Positions 9,634 through 19,131 of a DNA stretch of 42,875 nucleotides are shown here, piece by piece; position 1 is the first letter of the stretch, and the number at the start of each line of letters is the position of its first letter. The translations under genes and the position numbers were made by a program. This DNA is from Erysipelotrichaceae bacterium (lineage in GTDB: Bacteria > Bacillota_I > Bacilli_A > Erysipelotrichales > Erysipelotrichaceae): the NCBI GenBank assembly GCA_012513225.1, contig JAAZCQ010000014.1, positions 1 through 42,875 of the forward strand, in the 5' to 3' direction. The notes under the pieces were generated by a model that was not told the origin of the DNA, made no database searches, and saw nothing but the letters and a program-made list of their open reading frames with translations.

Positions 9634-10533
9634 TTATTGTGATATCATAAATGATATTTTGCCATGATGTTTATAGTCGACTAGCTTAACATCTTTTAAA
9701 TCTTTACTTGAATCAAATTCAAAGAAATCTTTAATATCTGGGTTTAGCCATAATTTTGGTGCAGGTAAATCTTCTAGTGTATGGTATCTATTAATTTGTT
9801 CTTTTATTCCTTCAACTTGGTTTACATAAATATGTGCATCTTTAATACTCCAATCTATACTTCCTGGTTTTAAGTTACAGACTTGAGCAAGCATCATTAA
9901 TAAAGTAGCATATTGAGTAACATTAAATGGTAGTCCTAGTGGTACATCACAGCTTCTTTGATGGACCCAACAATTTAATTTACCATCTGTTACATCCCAT
10001 TCACTAGACCAAACGCAAGATGGTAGAACTGCCGTTTCAAGGTAATCATTTTGCCACAGACTCATTATCATTCTTCTATCTTTATTATTTGTTTTTAAAG
10101 TTTCGATAAGATTTTGAGTCATATTAAATTTCTTAACAATATAACCATATGCACTTCCAATTGTATGTGCCCATTGTTTTCCAAAATCTTTTTTTATGTG
10201 TTTTTTTACTAATATATCTTTTTCTAATACCATTTGATCTGCTTCCCAAATACCTTTTTCATCTATTTCCCACTCATTCCAAATATTAACATTTCTATCT
10301 TTAAGCCAGCGCACATCATTTGATTGAGCTTGGTATATCCAAAACATTTCTAAAACTGCTTGTCTAATATAAAGTTGTTTAGTAGTTAGAATTGGAAATT
10401 CTTTTTCTAAATCAAAATGAAAATGATGAGTTGGTATTTTGATGGAATTTGTACCTGTTCTATTTGGCACCTCCACACCTTCATTTAATATTTTTTCGCA
10501 TAATTCAATATAATCTTTATCCCACTTTGACAT
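9634..10533 (-). CDS. thyA: Thymidylate synthase (ThyA type)
   Basis: Methylates dUMP to dTMP using methylenetetrahydrofolate and releases dihydrofolate. 299 residues. The N-terminal NRTGTNSI loop, DRRMIMSLW (phosphate-binding Arg pair), catalytic Cys173 in LPSCVW, and the dUMP-binding QRSCDVPLGLPFNVTQY are all visible; DAHIYVNQVEGI lies near the C-terminus. The SCVW active site resembles the ThyA of Bacillus subtilis/phage phi3T more than the PPCH of E. coli. The start is ATG after GAGGAAAG. First gene of a thyA-folA operon, divergent from the fructokinase gene across 106 bases. Confidence 0.96.
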   Translation of the reverse strand: MSKWDKDYIELCEKILNEGVEVPNRTGTNSIKIPTHHFHFDLEKEFPILTTKQLYIRQAVLEMFWIYQAQSNDVRWLKDRNVNIWNEWEIDEKGIWEADQMVLEKDILVKKHIKKDFGKQWAHTIGSAYGYIVKKFNMTQNLIETLKTNNKDRRMIMSLWQNDYLETAVLPSCVWSSEWDVTDGKLNCWVHQRSCDVPLGLPFNVTQYATLLMMLAQVCNLKPGSIDWSIKDAHIYVNQVEGIKEQINRYHTLEDLPAPKLWLNPDIKDFFEFDSSKDLKDVKLVDYKHHGKISFMISQ

Positions 10534-10589
10534 TATCTTTCCTCACTTATTGAAATCTTAACAACTTTATACTTAATTATCAATGAAGA

Positions 10590-10614
10590 TTAATTATAAA
10601 TGTTTTATAATTAA
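10590..10614. promoter_or_regulatory. 11-bp perfect inverted repeat overlapping the fructokinase -10 region
   Basis: TTAATTATAAA (10590-10600) and TTTATAATTAA (10604-10614) are exact reverse complements around TGT. The right arm contains TATAAT (10606-10611), which lies 28 bases before the fructokinase ATG and could be its -10 box. A repressor bound here would block that promoter. The alternative is a chance AT palindrome. Confidence 0.45.
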
Positions 10615-10639
10615 GATAATAGAAAAAGGAGAAAAAGGT

Positions 10640-11515
10640 ATGAGACTTGGATCAGTGGAAGCTGGCGGAACTAAATTTGTTGTTGGTATTGGTGATGATT
10701 GTGGAAATATAATAAAAAGAGAATCATTTCCTACAACAGACCCTATTACTACAGCTAATAAAGTAATTGATTTCTTTTTAAGTGAAAATGTTGATGCGAT
10801 AGGAGTAGGAAGTTTTGGGCCAATTGATTTAGATTTAAATAGTAAAACTTATGGTTATATTACAACTACTCCAAAACAAGGTTGGGATTATTTTGATTTG
10901 ATAGGCCATTTAAAAGAAAAAATAAATGTGCCAATTGGATTTGATACAGATGTTAATACAGCTGTTTTAGGAGAATTAACATTTGGAAGTGCTGTAGGGT
11001 TAGACAGTGCTTTGTATTTAACAATCGGAACTGGTGTAGGAGGAGGAGCAATAGTTGAAGGAAAACTATTGCATGGTTTACTTCATCCAGAAATGGGGCA
11101 TATGAAATTAATTGTTAGACCAGATGATAGCTACAAAGGTAAATGTCCATTTCATAATTCATGTTTTGAGGGTTTAGCTAGTGGTCCTGCAATAGAAGAA
11201 AGATGGGGTATAAAGGGGAAAGATATTCCAGCAGATCATCCGGCTTGGGATTTAGAAGCATATTATATAGCTCAAGCAGTAGCAAATTATATATTAGTGT
11301 TATCTCCTAAAAAAATAATATTAGGTGGTGGAGTAATGCATCAAAAACAACTTTTTCCAATAATTCATAAATATGTACTTGAATTTTTAAATGGTTATAT
11401 TCAAAAAGAAGAAATAACAGAAGATAAAATAAAAGAGTATATAGTTTATCCTCAACTTGGTGACAATGCTGGTTTAGTAGGTGGACTTGCCTTAGCAAAA
11501 CAACAAATCAAATAA
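10640..11515 (+). CDS. ROK family fructokinase (ScrK/YdhR type)
   Basis: Phosphorylates fructose to fructose-6-phosphate with ATP. The start chosen is ATG 10640 because AAAGGAGAAAAAGG lies directly upstream and the ROK fold begins at once (MRLGSVEAGGTKFVVGIG); an ATG 57 bases upstream has no such site. 291 residues. The zinc site typical of bacterial fructokinases is complete: His in HPEMGH, then CPFHNSC and EGLASGPAIEERWG. YLTIGTGVGGG and ILGGGVM complete the ROK signature. It is transcribed divergently from thyA and ends in a strong terminator. No fructose or sucrose transporter is adjacent. Confidence 0.92.
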   Translation: MRLGSVEAGGTKFVVGIGDDCGNIIKRESFPTTDPITTANKVIDFFLSENVDAIGVGSFGPIDLDLNSKTYGYITTTPKQGWDYFDLIGHLKEKINVPIGFDTDVNTAVLGELTFGSAVGLDSALYLTIGTGVGGGAIVEGKLLHGLLHPEMGHMKLIVRPDDSYKGKCPFHNSCFEGLASGPAIEERWGIKGKDIPADHPAWDLEAYYIAQAVANYILVLSPKKIILGGGVMHQKQLFPIIHKYVLEFLNGYIQKEEITEDKIKEYIVYPQLGDNAGLVGGLALAKQQIK

Positions 11516-11517
11516 AA

Positions 11518-11553
11518 AAAACATCTCTAGAAATAAATTTCTAGGGATGTTTT
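11518..11553. terminator. Bidirectional terminator between fructokinase and aldo/keto reductase
   Basis: 16-bp stem with one G-T pair: AAAACATCTCTAGAAA (11518-11533), loop TAAA, TTTCTAGGGATGTTTT (11538-11553). It overlaps the stop codon of the minus-strand reductase gene (11554-11552). Confidence 0.9.
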
Positions 11554-12445
11554 ATCTTAGAACTTTTTGTTTTGATGATGTATAAATTTTGTACCAATCT
11601 ACATGATCAAGTTTTATATCAAATGCATTAATAGCTTCTTTAATTCTTTCAATGTTTTTACTTCCAACTATAGGCATACCACTTACAGGGTGGTACATTA
11701 ACCATGCATAAACTAGTGTTGCTACTGTTGTGTTATATTTTGTCGCAAGCTTACTAAGAAGTATTCTTGAGTTTAAATAAATATCTTCATCACTAGTGAA
11801 TAATAGTCCTTGACTTACAGGAGAGTAAAACATAGGATGTATACCTTTATATGTTAAATAATCTATCATTCCAGAATCAAAATGTTCAAAACATTGTGGA
11901 TTAACTTCTATTTGATTTGTAACTAAGGATTTATTTGTTAAATCATAAAGGCATTTAAATTTCATAGGATCAAAATTACTTACACCTATTTCTTTTACTA
12001 AACCCATTTCTTTTAAATCATTTAAAGCTCTAGCTACTTCTTTAAAGTCTATACAAGGATCCTCTCGATGAATTAAATATAAATCAATGTAATTACAATT
12101 CATATTTTTTATGCTTTTTTTACAAGAGTTTATTATTCTATCATATCTAGAATCATAATAGCCAAAAGAAGTTTCTTCACTTTGATCGATACTAATGTTT
12201 GTCTTTGTAACAATTTCAATTTTGCTTCTTAACTCAGGCTTTAATTTTAAAGCTTCTCCTAATTGGATTTCTGCATCGCCTCTACCATATATTTCAGCAG
12301 TATCAAAAGTTGTAACACCTAAATCTACTCTTTCTTCAATAAAATTTACTAATTGTTTACTTGTAAGATTCCAACTAGTTAATCTCCAAAATCCTTGAAT
12401 AATTCTTGAAAAAGATAAATTATCTGATAACTTTGTTCTTTCCAT
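11552..12445 (-). CDS. Aldo/keto reductase family oxidoreductase (YdhF-like)
   Basis: NADPH-dependent carbonyl reductase with a TIM-barrel fold, 297 residues. The catalytic tetrad is recognisable: Asp in TTFDTAEIYG with Tyr in the same segment, Lys in EIVTKTN and His in DLYLIHRED. The cofactor segment GMPIVGSKNIERIKEA is near the C-terminus. The N-terminal SRIIQGFWRL and overall layout are closest to the E. coli YdhF group. ATG with AGGAGAAAAA upstream. It is a single gene, divergent from the MFS gene; its stop overlaps the terminator stem. Physiological substrate cannot be inferred. Confidence 0.9.
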   Translation of the reverse strand: MERTKLSDNLSFSRIIQGFWRLTSWNLTSKQLVNFIEERVDLGVTTFDTAEIYGRGDAEIQLGEALKLKPELRSKIEIVTKTNISIDQSEETSFGYYDSRYDRIINSCKKSIKNMNCNYIDLYLIHREDPCIDFKEVARALNDLKEMGLVKEIGVSNFDPMKFKCLYDLTNKSLVTNQIEVNPQCFEHFDSGMIDYLTYKGIHPMFYSPVSQGLLFTSDEDIYLNSRILLSKLATKYNTTVATLVYAWLMYHPVSGMPIVGSKNIERIKEAINAFDIKLDHVDWYKIYTSSKQKVLR

Positions 12446-12530
12446 ATTTTTCTCCTAAAATAATATTAACATATTTGCTTGCCTTAAAGTTTACTATAAT
12501 GTGTATAATATATTAGAAGGTGGATAGTTA

Positions 12531-13769
12531 ATGAAAAATAAGAGTGTTAAGCACTGGATTATATTGATTATAGCTAGCTTTTTAACAGCTAGTGTTATTG
12601 GGGTAATGGTAAATGCATCAGGGGTTTTTTATACACCTATAGCAGAAGAATGGAATGAGCTAAGAGGTTCTGTTTCCATGCATGGTATGTTTAATCTATT
12701 TTCAGGGGCAATAGCTTCTTTATTTGTTGCTAAAGTTCTTAGAAGATATCCATTTAAAGCATTGATTTTTATTGGAACACTAATTAGTAGTTTGGCTACA
12801 TTATTAATGGGGTTATCTACTAATGTATTGATGCTAAATATTCTTGCAACAATTAGAGGAGCTTTTTCAAGTATATTTGGAATAGTAACAATTAACCTAA
12901 TTATAAATAATTGGTTTTTTAAATATAAAGGTGTAGCTTTAAGTGTTGCACTAAGTTTTAGTGGTATTGCAGGTGCTATATTTGCGCCTGTGTTTACTAA
13001 TTTAATAATTTATATAGGATGGCAAAAATCATACTTTGTTATGGCGAGTGTTATATTTGCATGTTCATTGCCAGCAATTCTGATTCCATTTAAACTAAAT
13101 CCTAGGGAAGAAGGACTGCTTCCTTATGGATATGAAGAAGAAAAAGTTAAAGAAGTGAATGCTAAAGCAATAAAGCCAGCTGAGAACTTTAATATATTTC
13201 AAATTAAATTTATTTTGATGTTTATATTTAGTTTGTTTATTTCAAGTATCTCTGCTATTGCTCAACACTTTCCTGGATATTCAGTTTCAATAAGCTATAC
13301 TGCTGCTATGGGAGCTAGCATGCTTTCTTTTGCGATGTATGGTAATATAATGGCTAAATTATTAATAGGGTTTCTTAGTGACTTAAAAGGTCCTGTTTTT
13401 GCTACTGCCACTATGTTAATTGTTAATACATTTTCGCTAATAATTATTCTATTGGCACCTTCATCATTATATTTACTGATTGGATCTATTTTGTTTGGCT
13501 CTTGTTATTCTGTAGGTGCAGTAGGTGTATCTTTATTAACTTCATATTATTTTGGTCAAGAAAATTATCAAAAAATATTTCCTATAGTTTCTTTTGCAGG
13601 AACTAGTGGTAACGCTATTGGTTTGCCTATATTTGGATATATATATGATTTTACTGGCTCATATACTCTTGTATTCTTAGTTTCAATAATTATGAATATA
13701 TTTAATGTAGTTATAGTAATTTATATTTATAATAAAAAATTAAAAGACGATAAAATTGAACTAGCCTAA
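12531..13769 (+). CDS. MFS transporter, OFA/monocarboxylate-type
   Basis: Integral membrane permease of 412 residues with twelve predicted helices in two halves; a charged central loop (PREEGLLPYGYEEEKVKEV) separates them. The loop sequence PREEGLLPYG resembles that of oxalate/formate-antiporter (OFA) and monocarboxylate MFS proteins. The N-terminal GVMVNASGVFYTPIAEEW also fits this group. Substrate is likely a small organic acid, but that is family-level inference. Start ATG with AGAAGGTGG. Two TATAAT-like boxes (12495-12500 and 12504-12509) lie 20-35 bases upstream. Unlike the MFS gene at 6.3-7.5 kb, this one is intact. Confidence 0.85.
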   Translation: MKNKSVKHWIILIIASFLTASVIGVMVNASGVFYTPIAEEWNELRGSVSMHGMFNLFSGAIASLFVAKVLRRYPFKALIFIGTLISSLATLLMGLSTNVLMLNILATIRGAFSSIFGIVTINLIINNWFFKYKGVALSVALSFSGIAGAIFAPVFTNLIIYIGWQKSYFVMASVIFACSLPAILIPFKLNPREEGLLPYGYEEEKVKEVNAKAIKPAENFNIFQIKFILMFIFSLFISSISAIAQHFPGYSVSISYTAAMGASMLSFAMYGNIMAKLLIGFLSDLKGPVFATATMLIVNTFSLIIILLAPSSLYLLIGSILFGSCYSVGAVGVSLLTSYYFGQENYQKIFPIVSFAGTSGNAIGLPIFGYIYDFTGSYTLVFLVSIIMNIFNVVIVIYIYNKKLKDDKIELA

Positions 13770-13785
13770 TAATTATTAAATAAAT

Positions 13786-13810
13786 AAATGTATAATATAG
13801 TTATACATTT
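13786..13810 (+). terminator. AT-rich hairpin between the MFS gene and sbcD
   Basis: Perfect 10-bp stem AAATGTATAA (13786-13795) / TTATACATTT (13801-13810), loop TATAG, followed by TTATTA. It could terminate the MFS transcript. It also contains TATAAT (13791-13796) and directly precedes the sbcD SD, so it may instead be a promoter/operator for sbcDC. Confidence 0.5.
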
Positions 13811-13827
13811 TTATTAGGAGATCAACT

Positions 13828-14937
13828 ATGAGAATAATGCATATATCAGATTTACATCTTGGAAAGATTGTAAATGATATAAATATGATTGAAGATCAAA
13901 GATATGTTTTAAATCAAGTCATAGACTTTATTGATAATAATATAGATGTTTTAATAATTGCTGGAGATATATATGATAAATCTAATCCTTCTATAGAAGC
14001 AATGAATTTATTTAATGATTTTATTATAGAAATTTCAAAGAAAAATATTACTTCTTTTATAATAAGTGGTAATCATGATTCAAGTGTAAGATTAGAATAT
14101 TTATCTTCATTTTTAAAGGTTTCAAATATTTTTATTTCAAAACCTTTTAATAAAGAGATGGATAAGTTTACTTTAGAAGATGAAAATGGAGTTATACATT
14201 TTTATTTATTGCCATACTTTAAATTATCACAAGCAAAAAATATATTTCAAATTGACTTTAAAAATTATGATGAAGCTATGTTAAAAATAATTGATAATGC
14301 AAATATTAATATAAACGAAAGAAATGTTCTAATAGCTCATCAGTTTGTTAGTGGTGCTACTACTAGCGATTCAGAAGAAATAATTATTGGAGGTTTAGAT
14401 GGTATTAGTTATGAAGTTTTTAATGATTTTGATTATGTTGCATTAGGGCATCTTCATAAACCTCAAAAAATCGGTAAGGAAACTATAAGGTATTGTGGAA
14501 CTTTGCTTAAATACAGTTTTTCAGAAGTAAATCATGAAAAATCAATTACTATATTAGATTTTAAAGAAAAAGGGAATATAACTATTGAAAAAAAGAAAGT
14601 ACAATTTCTTAAAGATATGAAAGAATATAAAGGAAGTTATGATTTACTGTATTCATTTCCTTATAGTGAAGATTATGTAAGAATAATTCTTACAGATGAA
14701 GAAATTATGCCGGATTCTAGAATTAATTTATTAAGTGTTTTTCCAAATATGATGAAATTTGCGATAGAAAATAGTAAGACAAATATTGATTTTAGTATTA
14801 AAGAACTTGAAAATTTAGAAAAAATGTCTCCTATAGACTTATTCATAGAATTTTATAAAATGCAAAATAATGGAGTTAAACCAAATGAAAATCAAGTAAA
14901 GATTATTGAAACACTTATTTCTGAGGGAAGCTTATGA
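13828..14937 (+). CDS. sbcD: SbcD, nuclease subunit of the SbcCD (Mre11-Rad50) complex
   Basis: Mn2+-dependent nuclease that, with SbcC, opens DNA hairpins and processes blocked DNA ends. 369 residues. The five phosphoesterase motifs are present: ISDLHLGK (8-12 region), IAGDIYDK, ISGNHDS, AHQFVSG and ALGHLHKPQ. The C-terminal third is the SbcC-interacting region. Start ATG with TAGGAGAT. The stop overlaps the sbcC start by four bases (ATGA), a translational coupling that ensures equal production of the two subunits. Confidence 0.95.
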   Translation: MRIMHISDLHLGKIVNDINMIEDQRYVLNQVIDFIDNNIDVLIIAGDIYDKSNPSIEAMNLFNDFIIEISKKNITSFIISGNHDSSVRLEYLSSFLKVSNIFISKPFNKEMDKFTLEDENGVIHFYLLPYFKLSQAKNIFQIDFKNYDEAMLKIIDNANININERNVLIAHQFVSGATTSDSEEIIIGGLDGISYEVFNDFDYVALGHLHKPQKIGKETIRYCGTLLKYSFSEVNHEKSITILDFKEKGNITIEKKKVQFLKDMKEYKGSYDLLYSFPYSEDYVRIILTDEEIMPDSRINLLSVFPNMMKFAIENSKTNIDFSIKELENLEKMSPIDLFIEFYKMQNNGVKPNENQVKIIETLISEGSL

Positions 14938-17519
14938 GACCAAATATATTAGAAATGTCTGCATTTGGACCATTTGCTAAACCACAAGTAATTGATTTTT
15001 CTTTATTTTATGAAGATGGAGTATTTTTAATTAGTGGAGATACGGGTGTTGGTAAAACAACAGTTTTTGATGCGATTTCTTTTGCACTATATGGAGAAGC
15101 AAGTGGAGGTAGAGATAGAAGACTCTCAAAATCGTTTAGAAGTGATTATTCTTCTTTAACTGATGAAACATATGTTAAATTTAGTTTTTATCAAAAAGGA
15201 AAGCTTTATGAAGTGTATAGAACTCCAGAGTATGAGCGTGCAAAGAAAAAAGGTGAAGGTACAATCATATCTAAAGCCAATGCAATATTAAAAGATTTTA
15301 GTTCAAATGAAGTGTATGAAGGTATAAATGAAGTAAATCTAAAAATTTCAGAAATAATTGGTTTAGATAGAAATCAATTTTCATCAACTATAATGATTGC
15401 ACAAAATGATTTTCTAAAAATACTTAATTCAAATTCAAAAGATAGAAGTGAATTATTTAAAAAAGTATTTAATACTAGTCTATATAGTAATATTCAAGAT
15501 AAATTAAAACAAAAAGATAGTTTATTAAATAATGAAATTAATATAATAAAAAATAATATAGAAAATGTATTAGAAAAATTAGAAGTAGAAGAACGTAATG
15601 TTGATCCATTATCTATAAATAATATTATTGAAAATATTAAAGAAAAAAATAACAATCTAGAAAAAAACAAAAATAATTTACAAAATAAAAATAATGAAAA
15701 TCAAATTAATTATGATTTTATTAACGGAAATATAAAAGAAGCTACATTGGTAAATGAATTACTAAATTCTTTAAAAATTAATGAAAAAAAACTTGATAAA
15801 TTATTAGAATCTAAAGAGAATATAGAAAATGATAAGATTTTGCTAAATAAAGCTAAAAAGGCTAAAGAAGTAAAAGTTTTTGAAGATGTAGTGATAAGTA
15901 TTAGTAATACTCTTTTTGATGCAAAAAAATCTTTAAACAATTTAAATACTCAAAAAGAAGAAAACCAAAAATTATTGGATAATTTTAAAAAAGAATATGA
16001 TACTTTAAATGAAAAAAAGAATATTTTAAATATAAATAAGCAAAAAGAAAATGAATACACTAGGCTAATACCTTTAATACCTCAGTTAAATAAATTGAAT
16101 AAAGAAATATCTTTTGATAAGAAACGCTTAAATAAGGAATTAGATACATTAAAACAGATGTCTTTTGAATTAGCATCTATGAAGGAAAAATTCTATTTAA
16201 GCCAAGCTGGAATTTTAGCAAAAGAACTGAAAGAAAATGAAAGATGTCCAGTTTGTGGTTCTTTTGATCATCCTCTACCAGCAAAATATGATGATATAAG
16301 TTTTGGTAAAAAAGAAATAGATGAAGTAGAAAATAATATTAAAAATATTGAAATAATATGTAATAACTTATCAAATAAAATATTAAGCAATGAAACTACT
16401 ATTGCCCAAATAAACATAAGATTTAAAGATAGTAATATTGATAAAATTAATTTAGAAAAAGATTATAATGATTTAAAATCTAATAATATAGTTTTAGAAA
16501 AATTTATCAAAAAAATTGAAACAGATAATGAAAATTACAATAAGCAATCAATATATCTAAAAGGACTTTATGAAAGCACTTCTAATCTTAAAGATGATTA
16601 TGAAAAAAGATTAAAAAATGCAACAAATATTTACTATGAAAAGTTAACTGAGTATGACTTTAAAAATGAAGAAGAGTATAAAGAGAGTTTACACAATATA
16701 CTCAATATTGAAATATTAGAGAAAAAAATTAATGATTACGTTTTAGAAAATATTACTTTAGAAAGCAATATTGATACCCTAAAAAAACAAACTATAAATA
16801 AATCATATTTAGATGTAGAACCACTATTAGTTAAATTAAATACTGTAAAAGGCAATATTGAAGTAATTAATAAAGAAATAAATAATTTAGATTTTAATAT
16901 AAAAAGTAATACTAGATATAATGAAGATTTAATTAAATACAATAAAAAATATAACTTGATTATAAGTGAATGGAAAGATATTCATGAACTATCATTACTT
17001 GTTAGTGGACAATTATCAAATAGCGCAAAGATAACTTTAGAAGCTTATGTTCAAAGGTATTTCTTTAAACAAGTTGTATTATCTGCAAATAAGCATTTAC
17101 TGGGTTTATCTAAAGATAATTTTGTGTTAAGAGTTAAAGAAGATATTAGTGATAGAAGATCACAATCTGGTTTAGATTTAGAGGTTTTAGATAAAAATAC
17201 TGGATACTATAGAGATGTAAGTACTCTATCAGGTGGAGAGTCATTTATGGCCTCTTTATCACTTGCTCTTGGTCTATCTGATGTAGTTACATCTCAAAGT
17301 GGAAACATAAGAATTGAGTCAATGTTTATAGATGAAGGATTTGGTTCTTTAGATGAGAACGCTTTAAATAAAGCAATTGAATTATTGATATCTTTAAAAG
17401 ATGGAAAAAGGCTTGTAGGGATAATATCTCATGTATCTTTATTACAAGAAAGAATAAATAAAAAGTTAATAATTACTAAAGATATAAATGGCAGTAGCAT
17501 CCTTATTAAGGATGACTAA
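14934..17519 (+). CDS. sbcC: SbcC, ATPase subunit of the SbcCD (Mre11-Rad50) complex
   Basis: Rad50-like SMC-family ATPase that tethers and gates DNA for SbcD. 861 residues. Walker A is GDTGVGKT at 35-42. Two long, Lys/Glu/Asn-rich coiled-coil arms flank the zinc hook CPVCG at about residue 438. The ABC signature LSGGESFMAS is near 765 and Walker B (MFIDEGFGSLDE) near 797. The length is at the short end for SbcC proteins (usually about 1000), because of shorter coiled coils; the ends are intact. Starts inside the sbcD stop. A 7-bp inverted repeat (CATCCTT/AAGGATG, 17498-17514) lies at its very end, just before the next gene's SD. Confidence 0.95.
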   Translation: MRPNILEMSAFGPFAKPQVIDFSLFYEDGVFLISGDTGVGKTTVFDAISFALYGEASGGRDRRLSKSFRSDYSSLTDETYVKFSFYQKGKLYEVYRTPEYERAKKKGEGTIISKANAILKDFSSNEVYEGINEVNLKISEIIGLDRNQFSSTIMIAQNDFLKILNSNSKDRSELFKKVFNTSLYSNIQDKLKQKDSLLNNEINIIKNNIENVLEKLEVEERNVDPLSINNIIENIKEKNNNLEKNKNNLQNKNNENQINYDFINGNIKEATLVNELLNSLKINEKKLDKLLESKENIENDKILLNKAKKAKEVKVFEDVVISISNTLFDAKKSLNNLNTQKEENQKLLDNFKKEYDTLNEKKNILNINKQKENEYTRLIPLIPQLNKLNKEISFDKKRLNKELDTLKQMSFELASMKEKFYLSQAGILAKELKENERCPVCGSFDHPLPAKYDDISFGKKEIDEVENNIKNIEIICNNLSNKILSNETTIAQINIRFKDSNIDKINLEKDYNDLKSNNIVLEKFIKKIETDNENYNKQSIYLKGLYESTSNLKDDYEKRLKNATNIYYEKLTEYDFKNEEEYKESLHNILNIEILEKKINDYVLENITLESNIDTLKKQTINKSYLDVEPLLVKLNTVKGNIEVINKEINNLDFNIKSNTRYNEDLIKYNKKYNLIISEWKDIHELSLLVSGQLSNSAKITLEAYVQRYFFKQVVLSANKHLLGLSKDNFVLRVKEDISDRRSQSGLDLEVLDKNTGYYRDVSTLSGGESFMASLSLALGLSDVVTSQSGNIRIESMFIDEGFGSLDENALNKAIELLISLKDGKRLVGIISHVSLLQERINKKLIITKDINGSSILIKDD

Positions 17520-17529
17520 GGGAGGATTT

Positions 17530-18486
17530 ATGATTAATATAGCAATAATAGGACTAGGTCATATCGCACCTAGGGTAGCAAAAGGAATAAAATGTGCAAA
17601 AAATGCAAATCTTTATTGTGTTGCTAGCAGGGATATTAATAAAGCTAAAGATTTTAAAGATAAATATAATGCAACTGTATTTTATGATGATTATCAAGAT
17701 GTTTATAATGATACAAATGTGGACTTAGTATATTTGTGTACTCCAAATCATCTTCATTATGATCAAATTATGGATTGTTTAAATAACGGAAAAAATGTAA
17801 TGTGTGAAAAACCAATGGTTTCTTCAATTGAAGAAGCAAATGAATTGTTTGATTATGCAAAAAGTAAAAATTTATTTTTAATGGAGGCAGAAAAGACTGT
17901 TTTTACAGATATGCATTTAGAATTAAAAGAGTATTTAAAGGAAATAGGAAACATATATTCTATAAGAGCTGATTATTCTTATAATATTTCTAAATTAGAC
18001 TATCCCAAGGATCATTGGGTTTTTGATGAAAAATATGGAGGCTGTTTAAAAGATATTGGAGTTTATCCAATATGCTTTTGCAATAGTATAGCTAATTCAA
18101 AAGTAAAAAATGTTGTTGGATCTAAATTTATAAATAATAATTACGATTGTGATTTTGGTGCAATAGGTATAATAGAATATGAAAATGGTATTAAAGCAAC
18201 AATTGAATGTAGTTGGTTTTATGATTCTATAAATAGAGGATATGCAGTTATTTTTGGTGATAAGGGGAAAATATATGTTCCTATGTATTGGAAAGAAGAT
18301 AGTTTCACAATAATATATAATGACAACACTAAAAATGTTATAAAAATTAGTCAAGAAAGCGATTTTGAAGGTGAAATTGAAGAAGCTTCAAATCAAATAA
18401 TGAATAATAAAATAGAAAGCCCTAAAATGAATAAAGAAAAAACTATTGAAATAATGAAAGTAATAAAATACTTAATAAATGATTGA
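17530..18486 (+). CDS. Gfo/Idh/MocA family oxidoreductase
   Basis: NAD(P)-dependent dehydrogenase acting on a sugar, cyclitol or related polyol. The start is ATG 17530, with GGGAGGATTT directly upstream; an upstream in-frame ATG lies inside sbcC and lacks an SD. 318 residues. N-terminal Rossmann motif MINIAIIGLGHIAPRVAKG, then YLCTPNHLHYDQI and the family's conserved CEKPMVSS (catalytic Lys). The C-terminal half is the alpha/beta domain, with a GGCLKDIGVYPI segment typical of the family. It starts 10 bases after sbcC and is probably transcribed from the same mRNA, though no functional link is obvious. Substrate unknown. Confidence 0.88.
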   Translation: MINIAIIGLGHIAPRVAKGIKCAKNANLYCVASRDINKAKDFKDKYNATVFYDDYQDVYNDTNVDLVYLCTPNHLHYDQIMDCLNNGKNVMCEKPMVSSIEEANELFDYAKSKNLFLMEAEKTVFTDMHLELKEYLKEIGNIYSIRADYSYNISKLDYPKDHWVFDEKYGGCLKDIGVYPICFCNSIANSKVKNVVGSKFINNNYDCDFGAIGIIEYENGIKATIECSWFYDSINRGYAVIFGDKGKIYVPMYWKEDSFTIIYNDNTKNVIKISQESDFEGEIEEASNQIMNNKIESPKMNKEKTIEIMKVIKYLIND

Positions 18487-18546
18487 GCATATGATTTGTT
18501 AGCTATGGCTAACTATGAGAAAATAAAATTAGAAAAGAGGTACTAT

Positions 18547-19131
18547 ATGAACTATATAGATATAATTAAAAAACGTCGTAGCGAATATGATCTAAACAAT
18601 AAAATAACAGTAAATGAAGAAGATATATTAAATTTCATAAAAGATGCGGTTAAATATACACCATCTGCATATAATTCTCAATCTTCAAGAGTATTAGTTT
18701 TATTAAGAGAAGAACATGAAGCACTATGGGACTTAATAACTGAAGAAATTAGAAAAGTTGCACCAGCTGAAGGATTTGAAAAAACCGTTTCAAAGATGAA
18801 TAGTTTCAAAGCTGCTTACGGCACAGTTTTATATTTTGAAGATTTAGATACAGTAAAACAATTACAAGATAACTTTCCACTTTATGCAGAAACATTTGCA
18901 AGTTGGTCAGTACAAAGTAATGCAATGCTTCAGTACAATATTTGGACCGGACTTGCAAACATGGATTTAGGTGCATCTTTGCAGCACTATAATCCAATAA
19001 TTGATGAAGCTGTTAGAGAAAAATATAATCTTCCAACTAATTGGAAATTATATGCTCAAATGCCATTTGGTGGAAAAAATAGTGAAGCAAAACCATACGA
19101 AGTTACAAATTTAGATGAAAGAGTAATTTAA
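18547..19131 (+). CDS. Nitroreductase family protein, FRM2/HBN1-like
   Basis: FMN-dependent oxidoreductase of the nitroreductase fold, in the fungal Frm2/Hbn1-related subgroup widespread in Bacillota. The start is ATG 18547, because AAAAGAGGTACTAT precedes it and the domain begins at IIKKRRSEYDLNN; an ATG 51 bases upstream has no SD. 194 residues. KKRRSEYD (FMN phosphate contact), TPSAYNSQSSR, and the C-terminal PFGGKNSEAKP are family landmarks. Physiological electron acceptor unknown; the group is often tied to lipid or oxidative-stress responses. Its stop codon overlaps, tail to tail, the stop of the PHP gene on the other strand (shared TTAA). Confidence 0.85.
   Translation: MNYIDIIKKRRSEYDLNNKITVNEEDILNFIKDAVKYTPSAYNSQSSRVLVLLREEHEALWDLITEEIRKVAPAEGFEKTVSKMNSFKAAYGTVLYFEDLDTVKQLQDNFPLYAETFASWSVQSNAMLQYNIWTGLANMDLGASLQHYNPIIDEAVREKYNLPTNWKLYAQMPFGGKNSEAKPYEVTNLDERVI

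Noticed and set aside
17498-17514. Hairpin at the end of sbcC as a terminator
   Set aside because: No T run follows, and the next gene's SD begins immediately; more likely coding coincidence.
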